Shown here: positions 42,266 through 50,217 of the stretch, piece after piece
Position numbering within the stretch: the stretch's first letter is position 1
Layout: the number at the start of each line of letters is the position of its first letter
NCBI GenBank assembly: GCA_009837355.1
Contig: VXTR01000064.1
Location: 1 to 64,000, forward strand
Reading direction: 5' to 3'
DNA length: 64,000 bases
Source of the DNA: Chloroflexota bacterium
GTDB taxonomy: Bacteria; Chloroflexota; Dehalococcoidia; Lucifugimonadales; UBA3495
Notes under the pieces: generated by a model
Database searches by the model: none
What the model was told of the DNA's origin: nothing
Seen by the model: only the letters and a program-made list of their open reading frames with translations
Made by a program: the position numbers and the translations under genes

Positions 42266-42703
42266 ATGGCTACCGCAACCAAGTTTGAGCGAGTTACCAA
42301 ACCCCTGGTCAAGATTACGGAGATGGACCACATCGTCCTAAGGACGAGGGACGTAGAAGAATCTTTGCGCTTCTACACTGAAGTGCTGGGGCTGCAGCCG
42401 GAGCGAGTGGAGCAGTGGCGGGCCGGGGAAATCCGTTTCCCATCGGCGAGACTGAATGCTGACACCATCATCGACTTCTTCGCCTCCGACAACATTCCAA
42501 TGGGCAAGGACGACCCCAAGAATCAGGACCACTTCTGCATGGTCATTGACTATACCGACATGGAAGAACTGAAAGAGCGCTTCGAGGATCTCGGCGTGGA
42601 AATTCAGGCTGGGCCGGGCAAGCGCTGGGGTTCCCACGGCGACGGCATCTCGCTGTACATTTACGACCCCGACGACAACGTGGTGGAACTGCGTCACTAT
42701 TAA
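42266..42703 (+). CDS. VOC/glyoxalase-fold protein
   Basis: 145 residues, the single-module vicinal oxygen chelate fold: MDHIVLRTRDVEESLRFYTEVLGLQ gives the first metal His; DHFCMVIDY supplies the second His and DNVVELRHY the Glu. A glutathione- or bacillithiol-type S-transferase, a lyase or a ring-cleaving dioxygenase are possible; a fosfomycin-resistance-type or catechol-dioxygenase-type assignment cannot be made. GGAGG lies about 7 nt before the ATG. Confidence 0.85.
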   Translation: MATATKFERVTKPLVKITEMDHIVLRTRDVEESLRFYTEVLGLQPERVEQWRAGEIRFPSARLNADTIIDFFASDNIPMGKDDPKNQDHFCMVIDYTDMEELKERFEDLGVEIQAGPGKRWGSHGDGISLYIYDPDDNVVELRHY

Positions 42704-42710
42704 ACAAAAA

Positions 42711-42785
42711 TGGAGCGGAAGACGGGATTCGAACCCGCGACCTTCTCCTTGGCAAGGAGACGCTCTACCACTGAGCCACTTCCGC
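42711..42785 (-). tRNA. tRNA-Gly (anticodon GCC)
   Basis: On the minus strand GCGGAAG...CTTCCGC closes the acceptor stem, with encoded CCA at 42713-42711. The T arm GGTTCGAATCC and an anticodon arm CTCCTT-GCC-AAGGAG are clear. Full cloverleaf length is 75 nt including CCA. Confidence 0.97.
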
Positions 42786-43029
42786 CCAAATTATCCTGGA
42801 CGCTTCCCCGGAATGGCGCCCAGGGGCAAATTTGAGAATACACGTTACGCAGTACTTTGGCAATACCTTCTCAGTGAGTGGAGGCGCTTGGCCAGCTCGC
42901 CGGGAATCGCAAAATTGACCTGCCGAGTATCGGTTACTATAATCGGCAAGTCCGAAGTGATAGCGGGTCTTTGCCCACACGGTAGGAGTCGCGATTGCCG
43001 GGTTCACTGCGTACGTGAGGAGAACTTTC

Positions 43030-43548
43030 ATGGTTACAGAACAGGCAGCAGTCCTTAGCCCCGAGGCTATGGTGGAGGAGTTCCAGAAAAACGGCGTCAC
43101 CCACGTGGTGACCATTCCCGACAGCGAGACCAACTACCTGTATGAGTTGATGAAGGACCAGCCCTGGCTGGATGTAGTCCCGGCCTCCCGGGAAGGCGAG
43201 ACCTTCGCCATCGCCCTGGGGCTGCTGGTCGCCGGCAAGACGCCGGTGGTGCTCATTCAAAACACGGGCATGATGGAATCGGGCGACTCTATCAGGGGCA
43301 TGGTCCTGGACGCCGGGTTCCCGCTGGTGATGGTGGTGGGTTATCGTGGCTGGAACCGCCACGGGGTCATCACCGACACGGCGGCCCGCTATACTGAGCC
43401 GTTCCTCAACGCCTTTCGCATCAACTACTATCTGGTGGAGCAGGACGCCGACAGCGCGCGTATCTCCACGGCCTTCGAGGAGGCACGGGCCACTAAGCGG
43501 CCGGTGGCCATCCTGGTAGGCGACGAATACCACGGGTTCAACCGATAA
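43030..43548 (+). CDS. TPP-dependent decarboxylase, N-terminal (alpha, ComD-like) subunit
   Basis: 172 residues from ATG 43030 with GAGGAGA upstream. It has the Pyr-domain half of a thiamine diphosphate enzyme: HVVTIPDSETNYLYELM, then SREGETFAIALGLLVAG with the catalytic Glu. It resembles the alpha subunit of sulfopyruvate (ComD) or phosphonopyruvate decarboxylases. The PP-domain half is encoded by the next gene, 12 bp later. Sulfopyruvate or phosphonopyruvate is a possible substrate; the rest of either pathway is not in the window. Confidence 0.8.
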   Translation: MVTEQAAVLSPEAMVEEFQKNGVTHVVTIPDSETNYLYELMKDQPWLDVVPASREGETFAIALGLLVAGKTPVVLIQNTGMMESGDSIRGMVLDAGFPLVMVVGYRGWNRHGVITDTAARYTEPFLNAFRINYYLVEQDADSARISTAFEEARATKRPVAILVGDEYHGFNR

Positions 43549-43560
43549 CGGAGGCAAAGC

Positions 43561-44151
43561 ATGATTCACGCCGAGGACGTATTCCGCGTTTTCCAGGAAC
43601 ACCGGGGCGATGCCATCGTGATTCCCACCGGCACTTCCGGTCGCCGCTGGGGAGAGTTCAGCAACAATGAGAACCGGGACCTGAACCTGGGCGGCGCAAT
43701 GGGTCAAACCACGTCAGCTGCCCTGGGGCTGGCACTGGGACTGCCCGACGAAAAGGTGGTGCTGTTCGATTCCGAAGGCGCGTTGCTGATGAACATGGGG
43801 ATCCTGGCTACCATCGCCGGCAAGAAGCCGCAAAACTTCTGCCACATCCTGCTGGACAACGAGTGCTACGCCACCACCGGAGGGCAGCCCGTTCCCAACG
43901 CGCAGGAGATTAACTACGCCGGCGTGGCAAAAGAGTCCGGTTACTCCTCTGCGTACAGCTTCGACGACTTGGAAGAGTTCGCCACCAACGTTGAGCAGAT
44001 AATGCAGGCAACCGGCCCGGTATTCGTGGCCATCAAGGTTGTGCCGCAGATAGAGAACGAGCCGATAGGTATGCGGGTGCGCCCGCCGACCCGCAGCCGC
44101 GCCGAAACCATCCGCGACCTGCAGGGGGAGTTGGGTATCGGCGCCGACTAA
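43561..44151 (+). CDS. TPP-dependent decarboxylase, C-terminal (beta, ComE-like) subunit
   Basis: 196 residues holding the diphosphate-binding domain: NLGGAMGQTTSAALGLALGLP, then DSEGALLMNMGILATIAG...LLDNECY, the usual G-D-G...N-N motif with Asp and the first Asn kept. It matches ComE/phosphonopyruvate-decarboxylase beta subunits. The last 30 residues (IGMRVRPPTRSRAETIRDL) are basic. It works with the 43030-43548 product; they are clearly one operon. Confidence 0.8.
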   Translation: MIHAEDVFRVFQEHRGDAIVIPTGTSGRRWGEFSNNENRDLNLGGAMGQTTSAALGLALGLPDEKVVLFDSEGALLMNMGILATIAGKKPQNFCHILLDNECYATTGGQPVPNAQEINYAGVAKESGYSSAYSFDDLEEFATNVEQIMQATGPVFVAIKVVPQIENEPIGMRVRPPTRSRAETIRDLQGELGIGAD

Positions 44152-44154
44152 GGG

Positions 44155-45471
44155 TCAAGAAGGGTACTTGCCCAGCATCAGCCAGCCGCCGCTGCTGGGC
44201 GTGGTAAAGGCGCAGAGGGCGGTTTCGGCCCGCACGGTTACCTGGCGGTCGCCAGCCGTGCCGCGGAGTTGCTCGATGCTGTCGGTGTACATGGCGGTGC
44301 GGGTGCGACCGTTGCCCAAGTTGCCGCCGCTGGAACTGAATGGGTGGGGACCCTTGACGCTGATGTCGCCGGCGTAGAAGGGCAAGGCTTCGCCCCGCTT
44401 GACCCCGTGCCACTGGAAACCCTCCAGGAAGAACTGGGTCATTATGGAGTAGCCGTCGTAGGGGTTGAAGATGTCCACGTCGGCGGGGCCCAGCCCGGCG
44501 CCTTCGTACATACGGGCGGCCTGCTGGTCGGTCCACATCTCCACTTCGTCCAGGTCGGGCTGGGTGGTTCGGAACCGGAAGTTGTGCTGGGAATGGTTGA
44601 GGACGTACACCGGCTGGGACTTCAGATCCTGGGCCCTTTCAGCGGTGGTGAACAGGTAGGCGGCCGAGGCGTTGACGGGACGGTCGCAGTCCCATATGCG
44701 TAGCGGCCTTAGAATGTGGCGCGAGCCCCTGTAGTCTTCCTCCGAAATGGGCTGAACGTTGTGAGTGGCGTTATACCCCCACGGTGTGAGCATCCCATTC
44801 TTGTGCTGGTTAGTGACGAAGTGGAACAGGTCGTCGTGTTCGCCGCCGTATTTCTGCAGGTACTGACGGTGGGGAAAGATGTTGATGAAGTCGTTGCCGC
44901 CGTGGTTGCCCCAGGGCACGGTCCATTGGCGCGCTCCACGGGCGTAGTCTTCGGCGTTCTCGCCGCCCCGGCGATAGCGGCCTTCCAGGTTGCCGGTGGG
45001 GTAAATGACCAGACAGGTGGAGCAGACGCCGTCGCCTACGGCCTGGGAGGCCATGCCCACCATCTCGCCGATGGTCGGCACCCCGGTGGGCGCGAATTTG
45101 ACGTTATTGAAACCCATAGTGTTGATTAGCCACTGGGCGTTGATTAGGGTCAGGCCGTACTCCGAGTCATAGGGTGGGTCGAAGTAAGGCCGGGGCGCCC
45201 ACTGGGAAGCGGTGCCCCCGCTGCCGCCAGCGATGTGGCTGTCGCAGCAGACTATGCCGTCCACCTGGTCGATGGTAACGCCGGCCTGTTCCATGGCCTT
45301 TTCGCAGGCCATGATGGTATAAGCACCCAGGGATTCATCCAGCTTTGTCTCATCCCACCGCCGATCCACCGGCGAATGGCCGTAGCCGACGACGGCCACC
45401 TTGCCCCGGTGTTCCCACACGCCCAAGCCGTCGCGGTCTCTCCGCCACTGGAAGTTGTTGCTGCTGGTCAT
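44155..45471 (-). CDS. Thiolase-superfamily protein (SCP2-thiolase/lipid-transfer-like)
   Basis: 438 residues with the thiolase double fold: VAVVGYGHSPVDRRWDETKLDE near residue 25, then QAVGDGVCSTCLVIYP, and a C-terminal NPYDGYSIMTQFFLEGF...FSSSGGNLGNGR. The GG-N-LG-x-GR motif and the absence of the classical catalytic Cys of biosynthetic thiolases suit the nonspecific lipid-transfer/Ltp-like group. These aldol-cleave acyl-CoA side chains together with a DUF35 OB-fold protein. The DUF35 gene is directly upstream at 45524-45934, the usual partner arrangement. Confidence 0.85.
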   Translation of the reverse strand: MTSSNNFQWRRDRDGLGVWEHRGKVAVVGYGHSPVDRRWDETKLDESLGAYTIMACEKAMEQAGVTIDQVDGIVCCDSHIAGGSGGTASQWAPRPYFDPPYDSEYGLTLINAQWLINTMGFNNVKFAPTGVPTIGEMVGMASQAVGDGVCSTCLVIYPTGNLEGRYRRGGENAEDYARGARQWTVPWGNHGGNDFINIFPHRQYLQKYGGEHDDLFHFVTNQHKNGMLTPWGYNATHNVQPISEEDYRGSRHILRPLRIWDCDRPVNASAAYLFTTAERAQDLKSQPVYVLNHSQHNFRFRTTQPDLDEVEMWTDQQAARMYEGAGLGPADVDIFNPYDGYSIMTQFFLEGFQWHGVKRGEALPFYAGDISVKGPHPFSSSGGNLGNGRTRTAMYTDSIEQLRGTAGDRQVTVRAETALCAFTTPSSGGWLMLGKYPS

Positions 45472-45523
45472 AGTCCGTCCTCTTGTCGTTTGGCCGCGAG
45501 TAAGCGGAAATCTCCAAGAATAG

Positions 45524-45934
45524 CTATTCCACCACCCGCCATTCGTGTATCAACTGGCCAGGGGCCACTTCCTCGAAGGTAACTTCCACCGCCGCGCCCA
45601 CCGGCACTTCGTAGGCCGGAACACCGGGCAGGTTGGAGTAGAAATTCACAGTGGGGTCCAGATCCAACGTCACAAGGGCGAGATTGTAAGGCTGGTCAAG
45701 CATTCGACGGTTGAGGCGGCCATCCTCGATGACGATGTAAGTAGCGATGTGCCCCTTGCCTTCCACCTCTTTCCACTCCAGATAATCGGCGGAGCCGCAC
45801 ACCTGGCAAGCAGCCTGGGGCGGGTACTGGAGCTTGTTGCAGGCAGTACAGTTCTGGAGTACCAAGCGCTGTTCGCTCACTGCCTGCCAGAAGGGCTGGC
45901 TGAGTTCATCGGGTACAGGGATTACCTTTGGCAT
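45524..45934 (-). CDS. DUF35 OB-fold/zinc-ribbon acyl-CoA-binding protein
   Basis: 136 residues from ATG 45934; the longer frame would run into the tRNA-Phe gene. A rubredoxin-like zinc ribbon (CTACNKLQYPPQAACQVC) comes first, then an OB fold. Partners of thiolase-like Ltp enzymes, for example in steroid side-chain degradation, have this build. The gene ends 52 bp before the thiolase-like gene, so the two are co-transcribed. Confidence 0.85.
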   Translation of the reverse strand: MPKVIPVPDELSQPFWQAVSEQRLVLQNCTACNKLQYPPQAACQVCGSADYLEWKEVEGKGHIATYIVIEDGRLNRRMLDQPYNLALVTLDLDPTVNFYSNLPGVPAYEVPVGAAVEVTFEEVAPGQLIHEWRVVE

Positions 45935-46051
45935 TGCATATCTCCAAGCTGTTGGGCTATCTCGGCAGATACCGCAGCCCCGCGCCGGCGGCCAGAAAAC
46001 ATAAAAAGCGACAAGATCTTGCCGCTTCGCCCAATGCAAATCGATGTGATG

Positions 46052-46128
46052 TGGTGCCGAGGGGCGGATTCGAACCACCGACACCGGCATTTTCAGTGCC
46101 GTGCTCTACCAGGCTGAGCTACCTCGGC
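46052..46128 (-). tRNA. tRNA-Phe (anticodon GAA)
   Basis: On the minus strand GCCGAGG...CCTCGGC closes the acceptor stem, with encoded CCA at 46054-46052. D arm, T arm (GGTTCGAATCC) and anticodon arm GGCACT-GAA-AATGCC are clear. Its 5' end overlaps the 3' end of a putative small gene (46106-46300). Confidence 0.97.
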
Positions 46129-46300
46129 TAGTCGGGCTAATATGATAAACGGCATCTGGTAGGGTGTCAATCTGAACTTCGGCCAGCGCCGGAGCGCGTC
46201 CCACCGGCCGGTTCAACCAGCCCGACCACAAATAGACGATACCGATGAGGATCAACAGGGCGATGATGACGCCCACAACCAGGCATCCGTAGCGGGCCAT
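46106..46300 (-). CDS. Small single-helix membrane protein (uncertain)
   Basis: 64 residues from ATG 46300, two bases after the stop of the CocE-type gene. MARYGCLVVGVIIALLILIGIVYLW is a typical small membrane anchor; the remainder is hydrophilic. The last eight codons overlap the tRNA-Phe gene on the same strand, which is unusual, so the true C-terminus or even the gene's reality is doubtful. Confidence 0.4.
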   Translation of the reverse strand: MARYGCLVVGVIIALLILIGIVYLWSGWLNRPVGRAPALAEVQIDTLPDAVYHISPTSRGSSAW

Positions 46301-46302
46301 GG

Positions 46303-48063
46303 CTACGCCGCCGGCGCCGGTATGATGGGCAGGCGAATCCGCGAAGGGCGCTGGCCGTCGTGGTAAATGGTCTGCATGGCGGGAAGGGAGCCAGTGGCCG
46401 ACCACGGGTCGCCAGCGGTGTTGAAGTTACGGTCGAACCGAGGAAAGTTGCTGCTACTGATTTCCAGGCGGATGCGATGCCCCGCCTTGAAGACATTGCT
46501 CGTAGCCACCAAGTCGATGACATACTCTTCCACTGCGCCGGGTGTAATCGGGCGCGCCTGGTCCGTACCTTGGCGGTAGCGGGCGCGGATGATGCCGTCG
46601 GTCAGGCTGCGCGCCGCGCCACAGGGTTCCACGTCCGCCAGCTTGGCCGTGAAGTCGGTGTCGGCGGCGCTGGTGGCGGCGTAGAGGGTTACCGTCAACG
46701 GCCCGGTAACCTCCACATCCGACGCCAGCGGCGGCGTGGTGTAGCACAGCACATCGCTACGAGCCTCGACCGCACTCTGGTCATACGCACCGCCCGGCAC
46801 GAAAGACGGGCCACAGCACAGTGGGCCGCCTCGGGTCGGAACCGGGTCTCGGGGATCATACAGAAACACATCCGTGAACTCATCACCAGACGGTTCAGTG
46901 GACAGCGCGCCGTCGCCGTCAGCCGTGTTAGCCTTGCCGCCGCTGTGCAGGTAGTAGTCGGTATATTCGGCCCGGGCGAGCGGCCATTCCTGCTCCTCCC
47001 GCCAGTAATTTTCGCCCATCACGAAGATGCGGACGGGCGCGTCAGCGTCGGCCGCGTTCCGCTCGCCCTTGAGCCAGTAGTCATACCAACGCAGATGAAT
47101 GCCGTCAGTGTCGATAGCCGGCCCGGCCGCGGCCAAACCGAAGAAAAACTCGCCGGAAATTTCGCCAAAGGGCCCGTGATGCCATGGCCCGACAATCAGG
47201 CGCTGTCCGGCCCGTGCCGTAGCGTCCTCAGCCTGCGCGCGCATACCGACGAAGTTGCGCAGGGTGCCCAACAGAAAAATATCGTGCCAGCCGCCGATGT
47301 GCAGGGCCGGCGTAGTGATGTGCGGGTAATGGTCCTCGATGCGCCAACGCTTCCAGTAGTCATCGCTAATGGAGTGGCGAATCCAGTCGTAGAAATAGTC
47401 GGCCAGCGGTGGTTTCAGCTGGGGCAGATCGACTATGGGTTGGTAGCGGAATGTGCATTCCAGCTCGTTGAAAGCTGCCAGCAACTCCTCACGTGTCCCC
47501 TCAGGCAGTTCGTGGCGGCTACTGATAGCGCCCAGGTTGGCCATGGTCAGCTGGCGCATCGCCCAGGACAGGGCAAATCCCCAGGCCAGCGCGCCGCCCT
47601 GGTAAGTCCAGCCCTCGTAATAGTCCGAGGCAGTGATACCGGGAACGATGCAAGTCAGGTTAGGCGGGTTGGTAATCGCGCATAGCCATTGAGTTGCGCC
47701 GACGTAGGAACGGCCAAACATACCGACCTTGCCGGTGCTCCACGGTTGGGCGGCGCACCATTCCACGGTATCGTAGCCGTCGTTGGGTTCGTCCAGGAAC
47801 GGGTAAAACTCGCCCTCTGAGGCGTAACGGCCTCGAGTGTCCTGTACGACAATTGCATAGCCGTGGGAAGCGGCGCGCATCACGTCCAGGCTGCCGGTCC
47901 GGTTCTGGGTCTTGTCATAAGGAGTCCGTTGGAGCAGAACGGGGAGCGGCTCCGACACGTCGGGGCGATACACATCGGCGTACAAGGTAACGCCGTCGCG
48001 CATCGCAACCGGCACGTTGAACTCGCTGCGGACGCTTGTGTATGGGCCAATCATATCCGGCAT
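46303..48063 (-). CDS. CocE/NonD-family X-Pro dipeptidyl-peptidase-like hydrolase
   Basis: 586 residues from ATG 48063, with GGGAGG upstream; the frame above extends 41 residues into argF and is not used. An alpha/beta-hydrolase core has the nucleophile Ser in GMFGRSYVGATQW, DTRGRYASEGEF, and a C-terminal jelly-roll domain of the PepX type. The His of the triad is in IVGPWHHGPFG. Substrates of this family include cocaine esters, glutaryl-7-ACA and X-Pro peptides; none can be chosen. It is transcribed with argF upstream. Confidence 0.9.
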   Translation of the reverse strand: MPDMIGPYTSVRSEFNVPVAMRDGVTLYADVYRPDVSEPLPVLLQRTPYDKTQNRTGSLDVMRAASHGYAIVVQDTRGRYASEGEFYPFLDEPNDGYDTVEWCAAQPWSTGKVGMFGRSYVGATQWLCAITNPPNLTCIVPGITASDYYEGWTYQGGALAWGFALSWAMRQLTMANLGAISSRHELPEGTREELLAAFNELECTFRYQPIVDLPQLKPPLADYFYDWIRHSISDDYWKRWRIEDHYPHITTPALHIGGWHDIFLLGTLRNFVGMRAQAEDATARAGQRLIVGPWHHGPFGEISGEFFFGLAAAGPAIDTDGIHLRWYDYWLKGERNAADADAPVRIFVMGENYWREEQEWPLARAEYTDYYLHSGGKANTADGDGALSTEPSGDEFTDVFLYDPRDPVPTRGGPLCCGPSFVPGGAYDQSAVEARSDVLCYTTPPLASDVEVTGPLTVTLYAATSAADTDFTAKLADVEPCGAARSLTDGIIRARYRQGTDQARPITPGAVEEYVIDLVATSNVFKAGHRIRLEISSSNFPRFDRNFNTAGDPWSATGSLPAMQTIYHDGQRPSRIRLPIIPAPAA

Positions 48064-48073
48064 AATAACCTCC

Positions 48074-49006
48074 CTACGCCAGCAGAAACTCCAACACCGC
48101 CTTTTGAGCGTGAAGCCGGTTGTGGGCCTGCTGATACGCCACCGATTGCGGGTGTTCCAGCATTCCCGGGGGCACTTCCTCGCCATAGTGAGCGGGCATA
48201 TCGTGCATAAAGCAGGCTCCCTGCGCGGCCATTTCCATCAAAGCGTAATCTACTGTGTAGCCCCGGAACGCGGCCAGCCGCTGCTCCGTTTCCGCTTCAT
48301 CGCCCATGCTGGTCCAAACGTCAGTGTACACCACGTTGGCGTCAATCACGGCGTCCTCGGGCCGTACCAAAGGGTGGACGGTGGGACGGGGGCCGTCATT
48401 GGCGCGGACGCCCCGGGCGCTGGCGGCTCCAAATACCGACTCTTCCAGCTGGTAGCCATGAGGAGCGGCGATAGCGAAGTTCATGCCGACGGCCGGCGCG
48501 CCCAGGCAAAGGCTGCGCGCCACGTTGTTCCCATCTCCGATGTAAGCCAGGTTCAGGCCGTCAGTGTGTCCGTGTGTCTCGGTTATGGTAAGCAGGTCGG
48601 CCATGGTCTGGCAGGGATGTTCCACGTCCGACAGGGCGTTGATGACCGGTACCGAGCCGTATTCCGCCAATTCCACCAGCGAGTCATGGGAATTGACACG
48701 GGCAATTACGGCGTCCACGTAGCCGCTGAGCACGCGCGCAACGTCGGAAACCGGCTCCCGCTTGCCCAGGCCGACCTCTTCCGGCGACATATACAAGCTG
48801 AACCCGCCCAGCTCTGCAATGCCAATCTGAAAGCTCACTCGGGTGCGCAGTGACGGCTTTTCAAAGAGCAGGGCAACTCGCTTGCCGGCCAGAGGTTGAA
48901 CTCCGCCTGGGGCTGCCGCTTTCAGCTCAATAGCCCGGTTTATCAACTGGCGTGTTTCTTCGGCGGAGATGTCGGTGATGGTAAGAAAATCGCGCTTGGC
49001 GGTCAT
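48074..49006 (-). CDS. argF: Ornithine carbamoyltransferase
   Basis: About 310 residues; I start at ATG 49006 (MTAKRDFL), since CAGGATG lies 8 nt upstream, but ATG at 49015 is also possible. Carbamoyl-phosphate motif FEKPSLRTRVSFQ (the usual S-T-R-T-R is S-L-R-T-R here), HPCQ for the catalytic His, and DVWTSMGDE for ornithine. The C-terminal motif reads MHDMPAH, where ornithine transcarbamylases usually have H-C-L-P; the Cys that helps bind ornithine is replaced by Asp. The protein is otherwise a normal length. It is part of arginine biosynthesis, although no other arg gene is nearby. Confidence 0.85.
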   Translation of the reverse strand: MTAKRDFLTITDISAEETRQLINRAIELKAAAPGGVQPLAGKRVALLFEKPSLRTRVSFQIGIAELGGFSLYMSPEEVGLGKREPVSDVARVLSGYVDAVIARVNSHDSLVELAEYGSVPVINALSDVEHPCQTMADLLTITETHGHTDGLNLAYIGDGNNVARSLCLGAPAVGMNFAIAAPHGYQLEESVFGAASARGVRANDGPRPTVHPLVRPEDAVIDANVVYTDVWTSMGDEAETEQRLAAFRGYTVDYALMEMAAQGACFMHDMPAHYGEEVPPGMLEHPQSVAYQQAHNRLHAQKAVLEFLLA

Positions 49007-49049
49007 AGCTCGCATCCTGAACCGGGGTAAAGTACCGGCCTACTCACGC

Positions 49050-49083
49050 AAAACAGGGGGCAAGTCTCGCAACCTGCCCCCTG
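49050..49083 (-). terminator. Rho-independent terminator after the NHL-repeat gene
   Basis: On the minus strand CAGGGGGCA pairs with TGCCCCCTG around GGTTGCGAGACT, followed by TTTT. It lies 25 bp past the stop codon at 49108. Confidence 0.75.
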
Positions 49084-49107
49084 CGGTTTTCAGGACTTTC
49101 CGGACAT

Positions 49108-50136
49108 TTACAGATTGAACTGCGGGTCCAGATAGGCGTCGTCCTTGTCATAAATCTGGAGGCGGGAGCGCAGGGTGTCACACACTACCAGGCGGTTGTT
49201 GGCCCGGTCGAAGGTGCAGCCCATGGGCATTCGGAAGGTTCGCTGCTGCTGCTCCAAGTCGGGAACTCGGCGGCGCGCCTTCACCATGTCAGGATTCGCG
49301 TCCAGGGACAGGTTGCCCCAGTCGGACACCTCTACCGCGTCACCAGTCAGATAGGCGATGGGGCGGGTTTCCGCGTCGTAGATGACGATGCGCTCGTTCA
49401 TCCAGTCAGCCACGTAAACGTCGCCGTCGTTGTCAATGGTGACGTCCAGCGGATGGCTCAGCTCACCAGAGCCGGAGCCTTGACTGCCAAAAGTGGCCAG
49501 ATGCGTTCCGCCAGCAGTGTACTTCTGTACCCGGTGGTTCCCCCAGTCGGCCACATAGAGGTCGCCGGAGGGGTCTATGGTGATGCCAGAGGGCATTTCC
49601 AGGTCGGCCGGGCCGCTGCCCTTGGTGCCGAATCCACCGAGGTAGTCGCCGTCGGGGCTGAACTTCTGTACGCGGCTGGTGCGCGAGGATATCACCCAGA
49701 GGTTGCCGTCAGCGTCAATTTCCAGGCCGGCAGCGCCGTTCAGCTGGCCTTCACCGTCGCCGGTTTCGCCCCACTGCTTCTGCAGGTTGCCATCAGCGTC
49801 AAAGACGGAAATCTGATTCTTCCACTCATCCGACGCATAGACGTTGCCGTCAGCGTCGGTGGTGATTCCGGTGAGCCACTGGAACAGGCTGCCGGAGCCG
49901 GCCTGATAGGCGATGCCTTCCCGGCCGAATTCGCCGATGTATTCCTGGTCCACCGTGCACTTGGTGATGCGGGCACTGGGATTCTGTTCGCCGGAGCGGT
50001 TGGCTACGTAGAGCGTCCCGTCGGGACGGGCAGCTACGGCAACCGGCTGGCTGAACCCCATTCCCACCTGAGCGTTCCGGCCAATGTTGTGGCTGTAGAG
50101 CCACGCGCGGCCTCCCGCTACGGTGTTCATAGGCAT
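49108..50136 (-). CDS. NHL-repeat beta-propeller protein
   Basis: 342 residues with NHL repeats such as LTGITTDADGNVYASDEWKN, SGITIDPSGDLYVADWGNHRV and LDVTIDNDGDVYVADWMNERIV, each about 45 residues, forming a propeller of six or so blades. It starts MPMNTVAGGRAWLYSHNIG with no signal peptide. The family is found with surface, peptidyl-alpha-hydroxyglycine and ubiquitin-ligase contexts; here nothing fixes its role. It follows the DUF1501/DUF1800 genes on the same strand after an 81-bp gap with a hairpin. Confidence 0.85.
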   Translation of the reverse strand: MPMNTVAGGRAWLYSHNIGRNAQVGMGFSQPVAVAARPDGTLYVANRSGEQNPSARITKCTVDQEYIGEFGREGIAYQAGSGSLFQWLTGITTDADGNVYASDEWKNQISVFDADGNLQKQWGETGDGEGQLNGAAGLEIDADGNLWVISSRTSRVQKFSPDGDYLGGFGTKGSGPADLEMPSGITIDPSGDLYVADWGNHRVQKYTAGGTHLATFGSQGSGSGELSHPLDVTIDNDGDVYVADWMNERIVIYDAETRPIAYLTGDAVEVSDWGNLSLDANPDMVKARRRVPDLEQQQRTFRMPMGCTFDRANNRLVVCDTLRSRLQIYDKDDAYLDPQFNL

Positions 50137-50169
50137 AGTTATTTCCTCCCCATGCTTTTCGTTGGCAGT

Positions 50170-50197
50170 GGCGGCGCAGTCTCACGATTGCGCCGCC
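50170..50197 (-). other. GC-rich hairpin between the DUF1501 and NHL genes
   Basis: Perfect inverted repeat GGCGGCGCA-N10-TGCGCCGCC. It has no T tract after it on the minus strand, so it may be a transcript-stabilising or partial terminator structure. Confidence 0.5.
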
Positions 50198-50217
50198 GAT
50201 ATGGCTTTGCCGGAAGC

